Part shown: positions 42,192 through 54,488 of the stretch, piece by piece | Position numbering within the stretch: the first letter of the stretch is position 1 | How the letters are laid out: each line of letters begins with the position of its first letter | The notes under the pieces: model-generated | What the model was told of the DNA's origin: nothing | Database searches by the model: none | What the model saw: only the letters and a program-made list of their open reading frames with translations | Translations under genes and position numbers: made by a program | From: Mastigias papua | Lineage: Eukaryota; Cnidaria; Scyphozoa; Rhizostomeae; Mastigiidae | Reading direction: 5' to 3' | Assembly: GCA_964019165.1 (NCBI GenBank) | Contig: OZ025279.1 | Coordinates: 6,626,341 to 6,690,340 of the forward strand | Length of the DNA: 64,000 bases

Positions 42192-44097
42192 TGTATGCAG
42201 TACATCAAATGCGTTTAACTTCCGTATAAACTTGTGTGCATTAAACTCGAACAGTTGAATGAAATATTGGGTGTGGTCATAGCAGCAGCCAATAACACAG
42301 CTCGCTTCTTTACTGTTTAAGACTTGACTCCTAAAGCATAGACACAGGATAAGGATTGTGATATAGAGACTGTTCTCTATTCACATTCACATTCATATTC
42401 ATATTCATGTATATAGTCATAAACTTATTTACAGCTGATTTCTTTCTTTCTAGTTTAAGAAATAACTAATCAAGACCAATTATTTCCAATACACAATATT
42501 TAAGGCAAAAGGCAAAATGAAAAAGAAAAACTATTCATGTGGAGATTTAGCACCAACAATCGTTGTCATCCCGGTGACGTATTCCTTTTTTCAAAATTCA
42601 ATGTTGAAGTTACCAAATTTTGTTTCATCGTCGAGTGTGATCCACCGCAGACTTTCTCTAAATTACAGGGAGTTTAGCTATAGTGCTGAGAATTTAATGG
42701 GGATCTTGCATAATTCGTTACTACGAAGGCTGTAGGGAAAACCTTTCTTAGTAAAGAAATCCCCACATGTATTTTGAATTTAGATGGTTGGTTGTTTAGT
42801 AGATCCCAAGCATGAGCTTTTGTAGGTTCTTTTTGCGTGTTGTCCTTGATTTACCCTATTAAAAAGTTTCTCAAACGTAGATTCAGTCACCATATTAGGT
42901 CCACAGTGCACGATTATGAGTTCTAGTAATGCCATTGTTTGCTCCTTGGCTATTCAATAGCCAATACGAAAAATTGGATATTAACAGAGTTTAAAATTAA
43001 TTTTGAACTTGGTTCTCCTAAATATGGCAGTAATCTTTCAAATGCATGGACTTCTACACTGAACTTCAAGCATAGTTCTTTCACATGATTTTCAAACTTA
43101 AATGAGTTATCAATCCCAGAAGCTTTACGTGTTTGCCAGATGGATTTAATTGACCATGTATATTAAGGTACAGTATACTCGTGCCCTTTCATCCCAAAGA
43201 TTCCATAATTGACAGACCTCCCGGGATTGGTCCTAGGGGCCTTGTACAATCTTTGGTTCAGGAAAACATGCTCCTATGTGACATCTTTGCAGTACATTGG
43301 ATGCGAACTCAGAAAAGCGGCATGTAGCTTTTAATAGATATTAGGATTGGTCGATGAGCCGTAAATGCTGAGCAACGCGACCCCTTCCTTCAGAAATAGT
43401 ACCAGGGAAGAAATGTTGGAGGACAAATGCTATCAAAATGCAGATAGCAAGCAAAGTAAGAAAATTTCAGATTGGCTGAGAATGCGATGACTCAAACTCA
43501 CTGAGATGTCAATGCAGTAAGTAAATACAGAATTGAAAGCTATGAAAGTGCCAACAGTCGGTAGAAATCTTCAAAAACCTAAGTAATGATGGGGGCTCAG
43601 TGAAGTTTTAGGGGAGCTCCAGCCCCCAAGCACTCCCAGTGGCACCATACCAGCCTTCGTGATCACGCAATGATCATTTCTCACTTCAAAGAATCGAGAA
43701 AAATCCTCATAAATTCAATTTTCAAATGGAATTGTGAATAAACCCTGGTCTACATATCATCCTATGTAGTTATGTGGGCATAGACAGTCACTTCTGGACA
43801 CTGATGGCTCGAGCACCTGCACATTATATGAATGAAAATATTCATCAATTGGCATAGTAATCTAGACTTTGGTAAACTATTGTCTGTATCTGCCATCTGT
43901 TGAGCTACAAACCGCATTCGATACTGCAGATATTCTGATTTCTGCTTGATATTCTATGCAGAATTTAGACAATGCAGAACTTAGACAATCGTGGTATATC
44001 ACTTAGGGAAGAATGAATCGCTGGGCGCAGGTATATCACTTAGGGTAGAATCTTCGATATGGGAAAAGGAGTGGAGCCCAGAACAAAGAAGGACAAC
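42192..44097. other. Unannotated intergenic stretch
   Basis: A small degenerate CATTCA repeat lies near 42380-42408. No gene seen. Confidence 0.3.
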
Positions 44098-44165
44098 AGT
44101 GATGTACCTCAAGGCTCATGCCCAGGAGGAGTTCTTTATGTGGTATCTATCTATGGCTTCCAAAT
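44098..44165 (+). pseudogene. Possible reverse transcriptase fragment
   Basis: The plus strand encodes SDVPQGSCPGGVLYVVSIYG, resembling the reverse-transcriptase block GVPQGSVLGPLLFLVYIND. Neighbouring frames give no further domain, so this is a short relic. Confidence 0.45.
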
Positions 44166-44649
44166 ATCGATTGAATACAGACTTCGTTCTTCCCAACCGC
44201 AGAGGACTATTAGTTGTGATCATTTAGTCGTACCAAACAACATTCGAGCTATTTCATTAACCTTCCAGCAAAGAGTCCAAAGGAAACTTAATATTAAAAA
44301 CTCACCAAACTTCAGCTGGCTTCAAGCAAAATCAATAGAAAATGCTGGAAATATCTCTGAAGGCAGAGGAATGAGCAGTAAAGAAAATGTTCACATGTCA
44401 ATCCAAACAAAGATACAAACAGCGAGTAAATGCCACAACAGCATAACAGACAGAAGCAATATGTCTGCAGCTTGAGCGTCGTCCTCTTTCCGCAATGTAC
44501 CCACAAGCTACAAATTTAATTTGTTGTTGAACCTAATTATAAATAAGAATGTCCTTTGCAGACCAGCATTTGTTGATAACAGTCTGTGCAATTTTTCATG
44601 GCAGCTTGCTTCGCATTGGTTGCTGAAGGGAATGCAAAGCATTTTCGTA

Positions 44650-44994
44650 TGGGGTGTTACACGTAGTAACGATGTCTGCAATTTTTTACGACCTCTGCAA
44701 CTTGCAACGGCTGACACCACATTTAGTAACGAGAATCTTAAACTGCGCATTCGCCTAAGGTACGATTGCGTTCAAGTTGCAAAGATCGATGCTACACATT
44801 GCAATGGCTATAAAAATGCTCGCAATCGTTGCAAAAAGTAGAACAGAGTTGTACTTCAAGCAACAGTTGCGAGAGCAAAAAATGTTGCACACAGAAATGA
44901 CACATTACATGGGGCAATCGGTCAGCAGCTTGTATGGCAATGGCGTCGCGACACAAGTTGCAAAAATATTGCACCGTGTAACACTAGCTTCAGA
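44650..44994. mobile_element. Probable MITE with TGTTACACG ends
   Basis: GGTGTTACACGTAG near 44651 and CACCGTGTAACACTAGC ending about 44990 are roughly inverted. The interior is full of short TTGCAA/GCAACG motifs. Exact ends and a target duplication could not be fixed. Confidence 0.4.
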
Positions 44995-47537
44995 CATATA
45001 GGAATGCTCTCAATTACTCTCCAGTTTTCTGATCTGAATGGACTGCTCTGAATATGATAAGTAATGATATATTGTATTGCAACACAAATGACACCACATC
45101 AAGGTCATCTGACAAGTAAGAATTGCCTACAAACTTTTTTCCAGTAAAGTTAGGAGGTCCCCATACTATCCATAACAGGATTCTTGATGGTCTGAATCTA
45201 ATCGCTTCTCTCATACATCATTCATAAATCGACAAAGTTAAAGTCAGCATATTGCAGATAGAAAGAGTAAACCACAGGGTTGCAATGACTGCAGAGAAGT
45301 ACATGTCGAGAAATTAATATTAGTAGCATCTTCATAATTAATGTTTAGAACACTTTGCACATCTCCCCTTGATTCCACTCATATTCTCAATTCCATATGG
45401 TTTGAAAGTAGTAATCTCTAGTCACAAATATTGTATCCCCTGACATTCTAGATGCAGGCATAACGAACAATCAAACAGACCACTTGACATGCTGCAGACG
45501 CTCATCTTTGCGGTTAACACCCAAAAAGCATACTGCTAATGGCTTTGTATAAGGAAATGTAATCATCTTATATCAAAACTTTACCGGATTAGTTCAGAAT
45601 CTCCAGGGGGGGCTGAACTCCTTCAGTGCGTTTCAGACAGACCTAGTATCCAACCCCGTACAGTTCTGAACAATGGTATGCCAATACCTTTTAGAATTGA
45701 GTGCCATACTGAAAATCTATTGTTTTTTCCGAAATTCCTCCTGATTACTTTTTCTGTTTTCCAGTCCAAGAAAAATTTCTCTTGACAAGAAGACCCCGAT
45801 AACAGTGTTGGATCCAATCATGGTAGGCACTCCTATGCTACAAACCCAAGTTATCAGCTCTCCACTAAAAATTTGTCACAAACTTCCTGTCTACATGTAC
45901 ATCTGCAACTTTGAATCCAGTCGAGAAACCACAGTGGTAATATCCCCCTTCTGAAATTTTCTTGGGAAGGTCCTGACTTTTGGATATTTGACCTTCACCT
46001 AGTCTAAAGAGCGAAATTCCCCACCCAAAATGCAAATTAGAGTGTAAACTGGTTAAATTAAAAGAGTATGCAGTTCGAAATCCCGTTATCTGAACTGCTT
46101 GGGACATTTTGCGAACAGATTCCGGGTGCAGGAGCCATCTTTGTTTCCATCACGTGACAAAGTCGAAGAAATGATCAGCAGGCAGTGTCAAAGACTTTTG
46201 TCTGCGATCACCGCACACAGCATGAGTGTTCTTTGGACAATAATTAAACACTCAAAGTGATTTCTATGGTCGGACGAAAATCGCCGACCATTGTAACAAG
46301 CTTTGACCTTGAGCGTAAGCTGCAGGTTAAAAGAAGAGAGATCATAAAAAGGTTTATTGCAAACACTTTAAGGTTAGACTGCCTTATTGTTCTGTAAACC
46401 TGATCCGGCCCTTGAAGTCCAAAAAGAAAAAACAGATACCTCAAAGTAATTGACAACAACCACAGTCATCCACGCAAGCATATACTGTAAATTTAATCCA
46501 GATATAAAAAAGATATCTATGTGCGCGTAAGACTACTTGCCGAACGAGAATTAGTATAATCTGTAACGCAACCAAATGTTGTCAAAAAAAATTCACAGCC
46601 AGCCACGTCCACTAAATTTATCTGGCCGCGATATCGAACAATGATCCAAGAATTGTTATACTATTTACAATTGAAAAATAATTCAAGTAAAGCAAAATCT
46701 TGAAATTAATATTGACTAAAAAATCTCTCGTTGCTTCAACTGTATATATTGCCTTAGTCGAACAATCCGAATAATCGCTGTTGTTCCATTGTCTAAATTT
46801 ACAAGATCTAGGCCATTGTATGTATATAGATATATACAAATATATATTTGAATGTCATAAATACCTCGATATCTAGATAATATAGCCTTGCTTCCCGAAG
46901 AAATGACCTATTGTAGTACCTCAGCTCACTTTTATGGTGCTTGTGACCCGCTTTTTACAGGTTGACCTTCTAACCTTACACTTTTTAGCGAGCATCAATC
47001 ACGTCCGTAATACGATGCCATGCCAAGCAAATGGGCACTTTCAACGTGGCATGCTCCTCCTTCTATCAACAAAAGTCACGTGCACGGATTTCAGTTCTGA
47101 TTTTCTTTTACGTACTGTGTTGTGCGATTTACTTTTTTCGACAGCATACACAAATGAGAAACAGTCACGGAATTTTTCAACTTTTTTAGGGAGTATGGGC
47201 TGTAAATTTGCCTAATTTTGTAATCTGTTTCAGAGGCATTTTACTCCCTGGCCTCCTTAACATCAGTGAGTTCCTACATTTCATATATTGAACTAGTGAT
47301 TCAAAAGAACTTACATATGTTATTTACAGCCATATTCCAGCTTTCGAACTCTGAACTATTTTGGATTCTTCATTGTTGCAAAAAAAGGGAACTTTGAACT
47401 CTGCCCTTTGTTACTATTTTTTCTTTCCGTTCTCAGTTCCAGACCCCTTGTGTATGCACAACAACCCCAGGCATTTGACCATTATATGACATCAAGAAAT
47501 CTGAAAATATCCGGGCTTGACTCTAACATAGGAGTTA
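44995..47537. other. Unannotated intergenic stretch
   Basis: No recognisable gene, RNA gene or element boundary. Confidence 0.3.
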
Positions 47538-47539
47538 TA

Positions 47540-48110
47540 CGCGTTTTTTTTATAAGAAACCAGTTTATAAGCAACCTAGTACTAGACACGCAAAATATTA
47601 AGAAACTTTTAGAACTATTATGAAAGAGTTAAGAAACTTCAGACATAACTGTGCTATTGCAAAGTTAGGGGTTTTATGAAATATATTTCCTCCACGGATG
47701 TAACAAGTGTCAACCAAAACAGATTGTTTGAGAAAGATATGAGAAAGACCCTTTGGTTGAGAGAAAGATATGCCTATTTTATGACAAGTGGCACATCGGA
47801 ACCATTACCTGGTTCAACGCAAAACTGAACCAAGTCATATCCTTTTCGAGCACCAAAGTGAAGATTATGTAAAGTTTACAGAAATTAACAATGTGGACAT
47901 GAGGTTGATTTAGATTTAGAACCGCACTAATGTCTTTTGTTTGCAATCATGCAAATAGTTTGTTATATCCACGTGTTTTATATCGTTTTCACTGCAGTCT
48001 GTCTCAATTAAATTAAGAAACTTGTAAGAAACTTTTAGAACTAAAATGTGGCCAAAAATTAAGAAACTTTGAGTACTAGGCCTTGAGCTAGGTTTCTTAT
48101 AAAAAACGTG
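47540..48110 (+). mobile_element. Family A element, AAGAAAC subtype, with Tudor-like remnant
   Basis: The ends CGCGTTTTTTTTATAAGAAA and TTTCTTATAAAAAACGTG are flanked by TA (47538-47539, 48111-48112). Here the recurring GGAAC motif is replaced by GAAAC throughout, defining a subtype. The plus strand at 47766-47832 encodes KICLFYDKWHIGTITWFNAK. After a frame change EDYVKFTEINNVDM follows (47864-47905). The order is the same as in the 17848 copy. Confidence 0.75.
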
Positions 48111-48857
48111 TAGGGCAGTCGCATAACTAAAGGGGTATGGGAACTCAGACCCCCACTTTTCCAAACCATGGTCCACCAGATTTTCTAACACATTATGAAG
48201 TTAATGGGGTGGGGGTTAAGTAAGATACCGCGACGTTTACCATAGCTAATGTAAGTGAAATATCAGACGAAAATATTTCAAAAAGGGCGCTTCCTTGCAT
48301 TTGTGATAGTTTAGAAGGCGTGGTTCACAAAAAGTTTCGGGGCTACACCCTTAGATCCCCTCCCCTCCCAGGTACGCTTCTGGTCTGTTCTAAAAGGGCA
48401 ATCAAGGGTAGCTTGGGATCATAACATGCGGACTTAAAGTTTCCTTTATAACGAAATAACAGCTATCTTCATAACTTATCTCAGTCAGGGGGATATGTCA
48501 CAACAAAAGAATTATATACAATTACGAATCCCCCACCTCCTCAAACTCTTACTCGTCGCCTTAGGCGAAATGAAGACTTGATCCTGGAGAAAACTGAGGG
48601 GGAAATGTTCCCCATTCCCCTGGTGCCGCCACTACTGATCTCAGTGCAGCTTCTAATGGCGACCACGAAGACCCAGCCACCCCAGAAATTTTCTGGCCTT
48701 CTCTTCCCCTAGTTTTCACGTAGATGTTTCGGGCTTTCAATTGTTCTTCCCAGACATAAGATTGCATAAGCACTTTTCATATATGCGTATCTCTTTTTAG
48801 TATTACAGAAGTTAACTGTTGCAACCCTCAAATATAGGCATTTGCATGATCTAACTA

Positions 48858-49201
48858 CACGTTTTTTATCAATAAGAAAAGCAATTTTTTCCTTAGCCTC
48901 AGTTTTCTTAACTTTCCAGGAAATTGAATTTGAGACTTTCTTAAGATTTTCTTAACTTTTACTGGAGTAAACTGGCTAAAAAAGGCTATCATTATTTATT
49001 ATAAAAACGTTTGATCTTTGTTATCCAAGATTATGAATAAGTTTCAGTCTTTATAAAGGACCTTGTAAAGAATCAGGTAATATCGATTTCAGGCACGTAG
49101 AAATTATGACATTTTGAACATGAGCCTTATGATTTTCTCAACGTTTTCTTATGATTTTGGCCTCAATTCATATAAACTTCTTTCTCTACGGAAAAACCGT
49201 T
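48858..49201. mobile_element. Family B element, decayed copy
   Basis: CACGTTTTTTATCAATAAGA after TA, followed by CCTTAGCCTCAGTTTTCTTA, matches the right arm of the element at 4667-5000. The other end (ATGATTTTCTCAACGTTTTC, GGCCTCAATT) is its eroded partner. Confidence 0.55.
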
Positions 49202-50956
49202 TATATTACTACATCTACGTGCCCAGGTCTTCATACATAAGACTTAGCATTTGGATTTTATGCTGTTCTTACAACTTTATGCGGAGAATGATTTTTCTTT
49301 CAAATCTTTGTTAGGCATCCTAATTGGCATATATTTTCATTTTGGCTCTAGATAAGTACTCTGAAATACAGAGGTATCTTATGAAAATTAACTTTCCAGC
49401 TATCTGGCGAACCAAGAACTTCAATATTTCTCTACTCGCCGCCAACCATGGTGGCGCATCAAGGAGAAGCTATTCCCTGTTAGTCGTATGATCACCATCA
49501 CAATTAACTTAAAGAGAGGTCAGCTAGGCCATAGCTTTCAGGCATCACTAGTGGACAGCCTACACTACTAACTTGTCATCATTAAACTTGCAATTGTAAT
49601 TTTCAGTATTTCTCTTTACAGAATAGATTGAGATCAACTAATTTTCGGAATGTATGAAATATGCAACGGTAACTGTGCCGATTTGGATGCATTATAAGTA
49701 AAGACATATGTTAAATAACTACAACCGTACGTTCCTGATCTCTGAACAGATTCCGCTACTGTACCTGGTCCTCACTCACTAGCACTCGCTGCTGCTTGGA
49801 CAATGAGTAAGGCCGTAGGCTAGGAGCGTAGGTCCCAAGTTATTTATCCCTTTCAAATAGGCCTTTAAACTTTGCCAGTACTTCCGAGCAGTCGAATACA
49901 AAAATAACGCCACTTTTAGGTAGAAATTGTAAAAAATTGGCCCTTTTCCACCCGCCCTTTTACAGCCGCTTCAGGAAAATTGAAAAAATGGTTCGCAGAC
50001 AACCAATGTGCTTGCATGGCCTGCAACAAGTAGCAGTAGTTTTCATAATGCAATTTGTATTGCTGTATGTTAGAATGTACTAGTAATCAGTGCTATTGTA
50101 ACACTAACATTAAACAAGGCTATTATAATTAAGGGCCGGCGTAGAAAGGGCCAATAAAGTAGGTAAAAAGTTATAAAAAGGCATTATACCTTCAAATAAA
50201 GCCTCTGAGGATGGCAATCATGTCTAGGCTCCTTAGCAGAACTTTCATACTACTAGGCATCAAAATAAGGAAACAGCATATTTCTGCCAATGATCACATA
50301 CTACATTGATCAAAACTACAAATTTCCATTCAAGTTTGTTTGACACAGTGAAAAATTTCCCTCAGCTTTGTCAGTTGTAAGAAATTCTATGGGCTTTCTT
50401 GTAATCATATTAAATAGGCGCAGAACAAAACGCTAATGAGGACGGAAAGTAAAATTTCCTGTTACTTTCATAGATACAAACATGCAAATACCCAACAAAC
50501 ACCACTAACAAAATGCAAGTTTTATTAAATTAAAGATACTTAATGAAGATATCTACAATGATGACCTTTTCAGCACTGAAATGAATGGATTTTTCGGAAT
50601 CTGAATGCTAGATTATCGCATAACGTATTTCCTCGTAAAAAGTAGAAATCAGAAATTGTCAGCTTCAGTAACTGTGCTCTCATTAGTAGCTCTTAGATGA
50701 CATGGCAACAATTCACAACGAATGGGAACTCGGTGACCCAGGTGTGAAATAGCTGCTTTTACTCGTAATGAGTAAGTGGAGTAGGTGCACACGAGTTTTT
50801 CACTCTCTCTTTAAGAAATTTCCCTGTTTGTTCTTATAAAGCTCCGTATGAGGAGCTTTAATTGAAATAAATAATCTTTTTATAAGGCTATCAACTTTCA
50901 AAGCTTTGCTCGAGAACAATTACCCAAGGAATGCAAGCGTTTACGCTACTGAACAG
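49202..50956. other. Unannotated intergenic stretch
   Basis: No gene or element recognised. Confidence 0.3.
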
Positions 50957-50964
50957 CTTCCTGG

Positions 50965-51254
50965 CAGAGTCCAGAAAAAGTTCTAGCCTTCCTCCGGGCA
51001 TCAAATCTTCATCATAAGCCTTCCTCTTTTACCACAATCAAAACTAGCCGAAGTTCTTGAACTGTGCATTGTGTATGTCTCGGAAATTTTAACTGTAGAA
51101 GGGCTATGCCTTTCACAGTCGATGCCCTATGAACTGAAACTTTGCTGAAACTGGATTGTTGATGCACAGTATTAAACCTTCCTCAAATACGACATAGAGA
51201 ACAAAATCTTCCTCCGGTTCGGAGCCGTGGAGCCGTGACTTTTTCTGGACTCTG
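50965..51254. mobile_element. hAT-type MITE with perfect 8-bp duplication
   Basis: CAGAGTCCAGAAAAAG at 50965 is inverted exactly at CTTTTTCTGGACTCTG ending 51254. CTTCCTGG is duplicated perfectly on each side (50957-50964, 51255-51262). The 8-bp duplication and CAG ends fit the hAT superfamily. The arms extend inward past CCTTCCTCCGG. Confidence 0.9.
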
Positions 51255-51509
51255 CTTCCTGGCTGCCTTCCATTTGGCAAATTTCCATTACGAATCATCT
51301 ACACGAAGTAAGCTGCACGTAAGCTTACCAGCAAAAAACGTTCATACTCTAGCTAATAGTTATATAATGAAATATGTCCCTACCACAAGTATAAAATATC
51401 GCTATGATATTAACCTCACAGTGTTACTATAGTAACTAAACAACGCAGATGCCCTATCTCTACTAGGTTATTTCTGTATGTTAGGTCAGTTATTACAGAT
51501 GACTCTTTC

Positions 51510-52106
51510 CTATTCATAATACACACCATAGACAGTACCAACTGCAAAAAGGTTCCCAGATTTGAAATACGATGTTGCAAATGTGTCTGTTTGGGGACTC
51601 CACAGTGCACGGCTAACAAAGTCAAACTTCTGACCAGTATCACAACCTACGTGAACCAAACATATAACCTTGTATCGGTCAGCATTCAGTCCTTTTACTT
51701 TCGTTTTGATATCTTCTGATATGAGTTTCACTTTGCATCGCGACTCTTTTTGGTCATAGGTCATGCCATCCAAGTGCCGGTGTAAGGCGTCTGCAATGAT
51801 TTCCCGCACTGCACCATGCGGAAAGGTTTTGTCAGGCTCTAGTTTATAGGTATTCTCAATCTTTTCGGGACATTTATTCATCTTTGCTGCTTGATGTCTA
51901 TCGTCAGTGAAATGATGGGATACGCTGCTACTAATTTTCCTATGGGAACGTGGGTGAGTTATATCCCTGAAGCCATCAAGCGCCTGCAATACGTTCGAAA
52001 TCTTTCGCGCAGGTAGCTGTCTTGCCGGAGTTGTATGCACGTTCCTTGTGTGCTTTGAGACATGCCCGACATCAGCCTCCGTCTCAGTTACTGTTTCCGT
52101 GTCCAT
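51510..52106 (-). CDS. Tctex1-domain dynein light chain (DYNLT family)
   Basis: Light chains of this family bind dynein intermediate chains; several members work in cilia, in dynein-2 or axonemal complexes. The 198-residue product has a basic, probably disordered N-terminus (residues 1-85) and a Tctex1 domain at about 86-198. Landmarks: ENTYKLEPDKTFPH, HLDGMTYDQKESRCKVKLIS, DRYKVICLVHVG, RALWSPQTDTFATSYFKSG and the C-terminal NLFAVGTVYGVYYE. This pattern is closest, from memory, to DYNLT5/DYNLT4 (TCTEX1D1/D4). The ATG at 52106 has an in-frame stop 15 bases upstream, so it is the start unless an upstream exon is spliced in. The gene appears to have no intron in the coding region. An X-box overlaps its immediate upstream sequence. 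Confidence 0.9.
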   Translation of the reverse strand: MDTETVTETEADVGHVSKHTRNVHTTPARQLPARKISNVLQALDGFRDITHPRSHRKISSSVSHHFTDDRHQAAKMNKCPEKIENTYKLEPDKTFPHGAVREIIADALHRHLDGMTYDQKESRCKVKLISEDIKTKVKGLNADRYKVICLVHVGCDTGQKFDFVSRALWSPQTDTFATSYFKSGNLFAVGTVYGVYYE

Positions 52107-52112
52107 ACTCCC

Positions 52113-52126
52113 GTTTCCCTAACAAC
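52113..52126 (-). promoter_or_regulatory. RFX-type X-box
   Basis: The minus strand reads GTTGTTAGGGAAAC, matching the ciliary X-box consensus RYYNYYATRRNRAC at 13 of 14 positions. It lies seven bases before the ATG of the Tctex1-family gene. RFX factors switch on ciliary genes through such sites. GTTGTTAG|GGAAAC could instead be part of a splice acceptor. Confidence 0.5.
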
Positions 52127-52719
52127 GAATAAAGTTCAGATTGCCTTAACCACAAAAGTATGTCCTCAAAATCAAGGCGATAACTCGAGATCCGAATGTT
52201 TTCACTACGCGCTAGAAACTGGTATCTTAGTGTTCTTGCTCAACTTAAACATACTGCTGAACTTAGGAGGCACTAATTCCATTCTTTCCTCTATTCACTG
52301 CATAATGGCTGGTCAAGAATGCATGAAACCAATTCTATACGATTTTAGTCTTTGTGCTAAATACATAACCAAGCTTTGGAAACCCGGCCACATTACTTTG
52401 GGCCTTAATTCAGCACATTTATAAATAAAACCATTTACATTCCTACTTACGGCCGTGCCAATTGTGACGTCCTACAAGAATTTTGACATGATCTTAATTG
52501 ATTTGCTCCTTTAATTATTCAGCGTATACAAAAGAACAAACGCACAATTAAATATCCTCTATTTTTGACCATAGCCATTGAATCTCCTGTAATTCTACTA
52601 TTTAACTCTGCATTTTAGAAAAATCTAAGAGCAAAGCTCGTTAGACTAGATTAGTTTTATAATGAAGTCAAGGAAAACTATTGTGTTCTAAAGTTGCTTC
52701 AAAGGTGTGGATAATCCAG

Positions 52720-53185
52720 TATGTTCTTTTTACAAGGAGCCCTTTCATAAGGAACCTACATGTAGAAACTATAAAATTAAGTATCGCAAACTACTAAAAA
52801 CAAGGCCAATCAGGAAGTTTTATATTTTTAGTACTTTTATCCCTGCAAATAGTCCAGAAGTAGAGTTGTGCACAATGCATGTAGCAGGATTTCTTGAAGG
52901 GGCTTGCGTTGGAACTATGGGCCCCATTTACACAGGAACGGTTCCAAATGGAACCGTACCCAAATAGGTACGGATAGGCCTTGCGCTTAGAGAGTACAAT
53001 CACAGAATAGATACTATTATCTATTCTGTGGTACAATGTAGGTCCCGTCTCGAGCCGTACGGAAAAGTTCTTGTGTAAACACCCCGAACGGTTCTCGTCG
53101 GGTACGCTGCAGTAAGCTGTGGAACAAAACAGGAAGTTTAACTTTAAGAACTAAGCCTTCAGCCAGGTTACCGATAAAAAACGTA
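52720..53185 (+). mobile_element. Family A element carrying a nested insertion
   Basis: CCTTTCATAAGGAACCTACA followed by TGTAGAAACT (left) and AAGAACTAAGCCTTCAGCCA (right) match both arms of family A, although the tips are eroded. Between about 52920 and 53085 sits a different inverted repeat (ATTTACACAGGAACGGTTCC against GTTCTTGTGTAAACACC). It contains a perfect hairpin at 53001-53030. Confidence 0.6.
53001..53030. repeat. Perfect hairpin in nested element
   Basis: CACAGAATAGATA and its exact reverse complement are separated by four bases (CTAT). Confidence 0.9.
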
Positions 53186-53379
53186 TTATGACAAAGCAGA
53201 AGTTCCTTGGCTCCGTTGCTTGCTGTAATTTCCTGGGTATGCAGATCATTTACGTTTACAATCTTTTTTTGCTAACCTTCCCTAATTCTTTCTAATAGCA
53301 TCCCTCGTTTAAAAAAGTCCTCCCTCCTTATAATTTGGATGAATTCTGCTCTTATTCCTTGCAGCACTATTCTATAGTA

Positions 53380-53832
53380 CACGCTTTTTTTATAAGGAAC
53401 CTATCTAAAGGCCTAGTTCTAAAAGTTCCTTATTTTCGGACCTCTTTTTATCAAATTCTAGTACTAAAAGTTCCTTAATAGTTCCTTAATTTTCACTGCA
53501 CATAGAGTGCCACAAAATGACACAGACACTAGAAAAGCATTGAAATTCTCAATTTTACCTTTACTTATGGCTAGAACTCAACCTCAAAAGCACAAATGGG
53601 ACAGGAAATAAGTTCTATATATGCAAAAGCATAATTTCAATCAAGCAGTATCATGTCTACTCCATTGATATCATCCAATGTAATGTAATCTTCACTTGCA
53701 TCTGAGTGCAGCACTCGGAATTTGAAAATGAAAAGTTCCTTAGGGATTTTCCTTTGGTAGTATAAGTTCTTTAAATATTTCGGCCTTCTACATGTAGGTT
53801 CCTTATAAAGTGGTTCCTTATAAAAAAGCGTG
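53380..53832 (-). mobile_element. Family A element, full-length deletion derivative
   Basis: The reference copy of the family. The ends CACGCTTTTTTTATAAGGAA and TTCCTTATAAAAAAGCGTG are inverted and flanked by TA (53378-53379, 53833-53834). GGTTCCTTATAAA is repeated twice at the right end. On the minus strand 53740-53637 is open and encodes [19 protein letters not shown] then INGVDMILLD and a stop, the C-terminus of the lost protein. The middle of the longer copies is deleted. Confidence 0.85.
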
Positions 53833-53834
53833 TA

Positions 53835-54488
53835 GTGATGACAAAGGTGAATCTGTATCGATTACGAAGCCAGGGGGTAACTTAAGTCATTTCCAAAAAT
53901 CACCAAGTAACGACCTCCCTGCCATCCCCACGTGATAATGACGTCATACTGTGGCCATGGTTTGTTAGATCTTTCTGAGATCAAACAAGAACATAATGTG
54001 TTCCAAATGCCATTATTTTGATGGCTTTGTTAATCAAAATACCCTTGAATCAATTTCTGTAGTCTAACTTACGATTTCCTATGATGTCTTCTGGCATTCG
54101 ACTTCTGTAACTTTCACAAATGAAAGAGCTAGTTGTTCTACCTGCTCTTTGATCCGTCTTCGGTCTTGCTCATTTCTGGATTAGACGCGTCCTCAAATCT
54201 GATTGTGTAAATGAGCGATATTTTGTATAGGTGTTGAAGTCTATATAGTTAGACAATGGAAGCAGAGAGAGCGAAAGCGGAAGTAGAGATTGTTGGCTTT
54301 ACGAGAGGATTGATCTTGGTTTTGGTTGATGAGAGTTGTTTGTATATGAGAGCAAGCTTGTTTCACTGTATATATACCTTTTGTACTCTGGGCTAACGTT
54401 ACATTTGGTCAAAACCTCAGAGCCTCGATTTTTAATTAAATATCTTACTCCCTACCTCTTAGTCACACGTTCTGGTTAAATTTTGGCA
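53835..54488. other. Spacer, possibly part of an LTR
   Basis: A TATA-like GTATATATACC (near 54370) and TTTTGGCATCAGG (near 54481), reminiscent of a retroviral-type primer site, hint at an LTR fragment between about 54059 and 54470. No second copy is present in the window, so this is weak. Confidence 0.2.

Noticed and set aside
44059..44475. 138-codon plus-strand frame as a gene
   Set aside because: Only its first part resembles reverse transcriptase; the rest is unrecognisable.
54059..54480. Solo LTR with TATA box and primer-site-like TGGCATCAGG
   Set aside because: No second LTR, target duplication or internal retroelement genes could be found.
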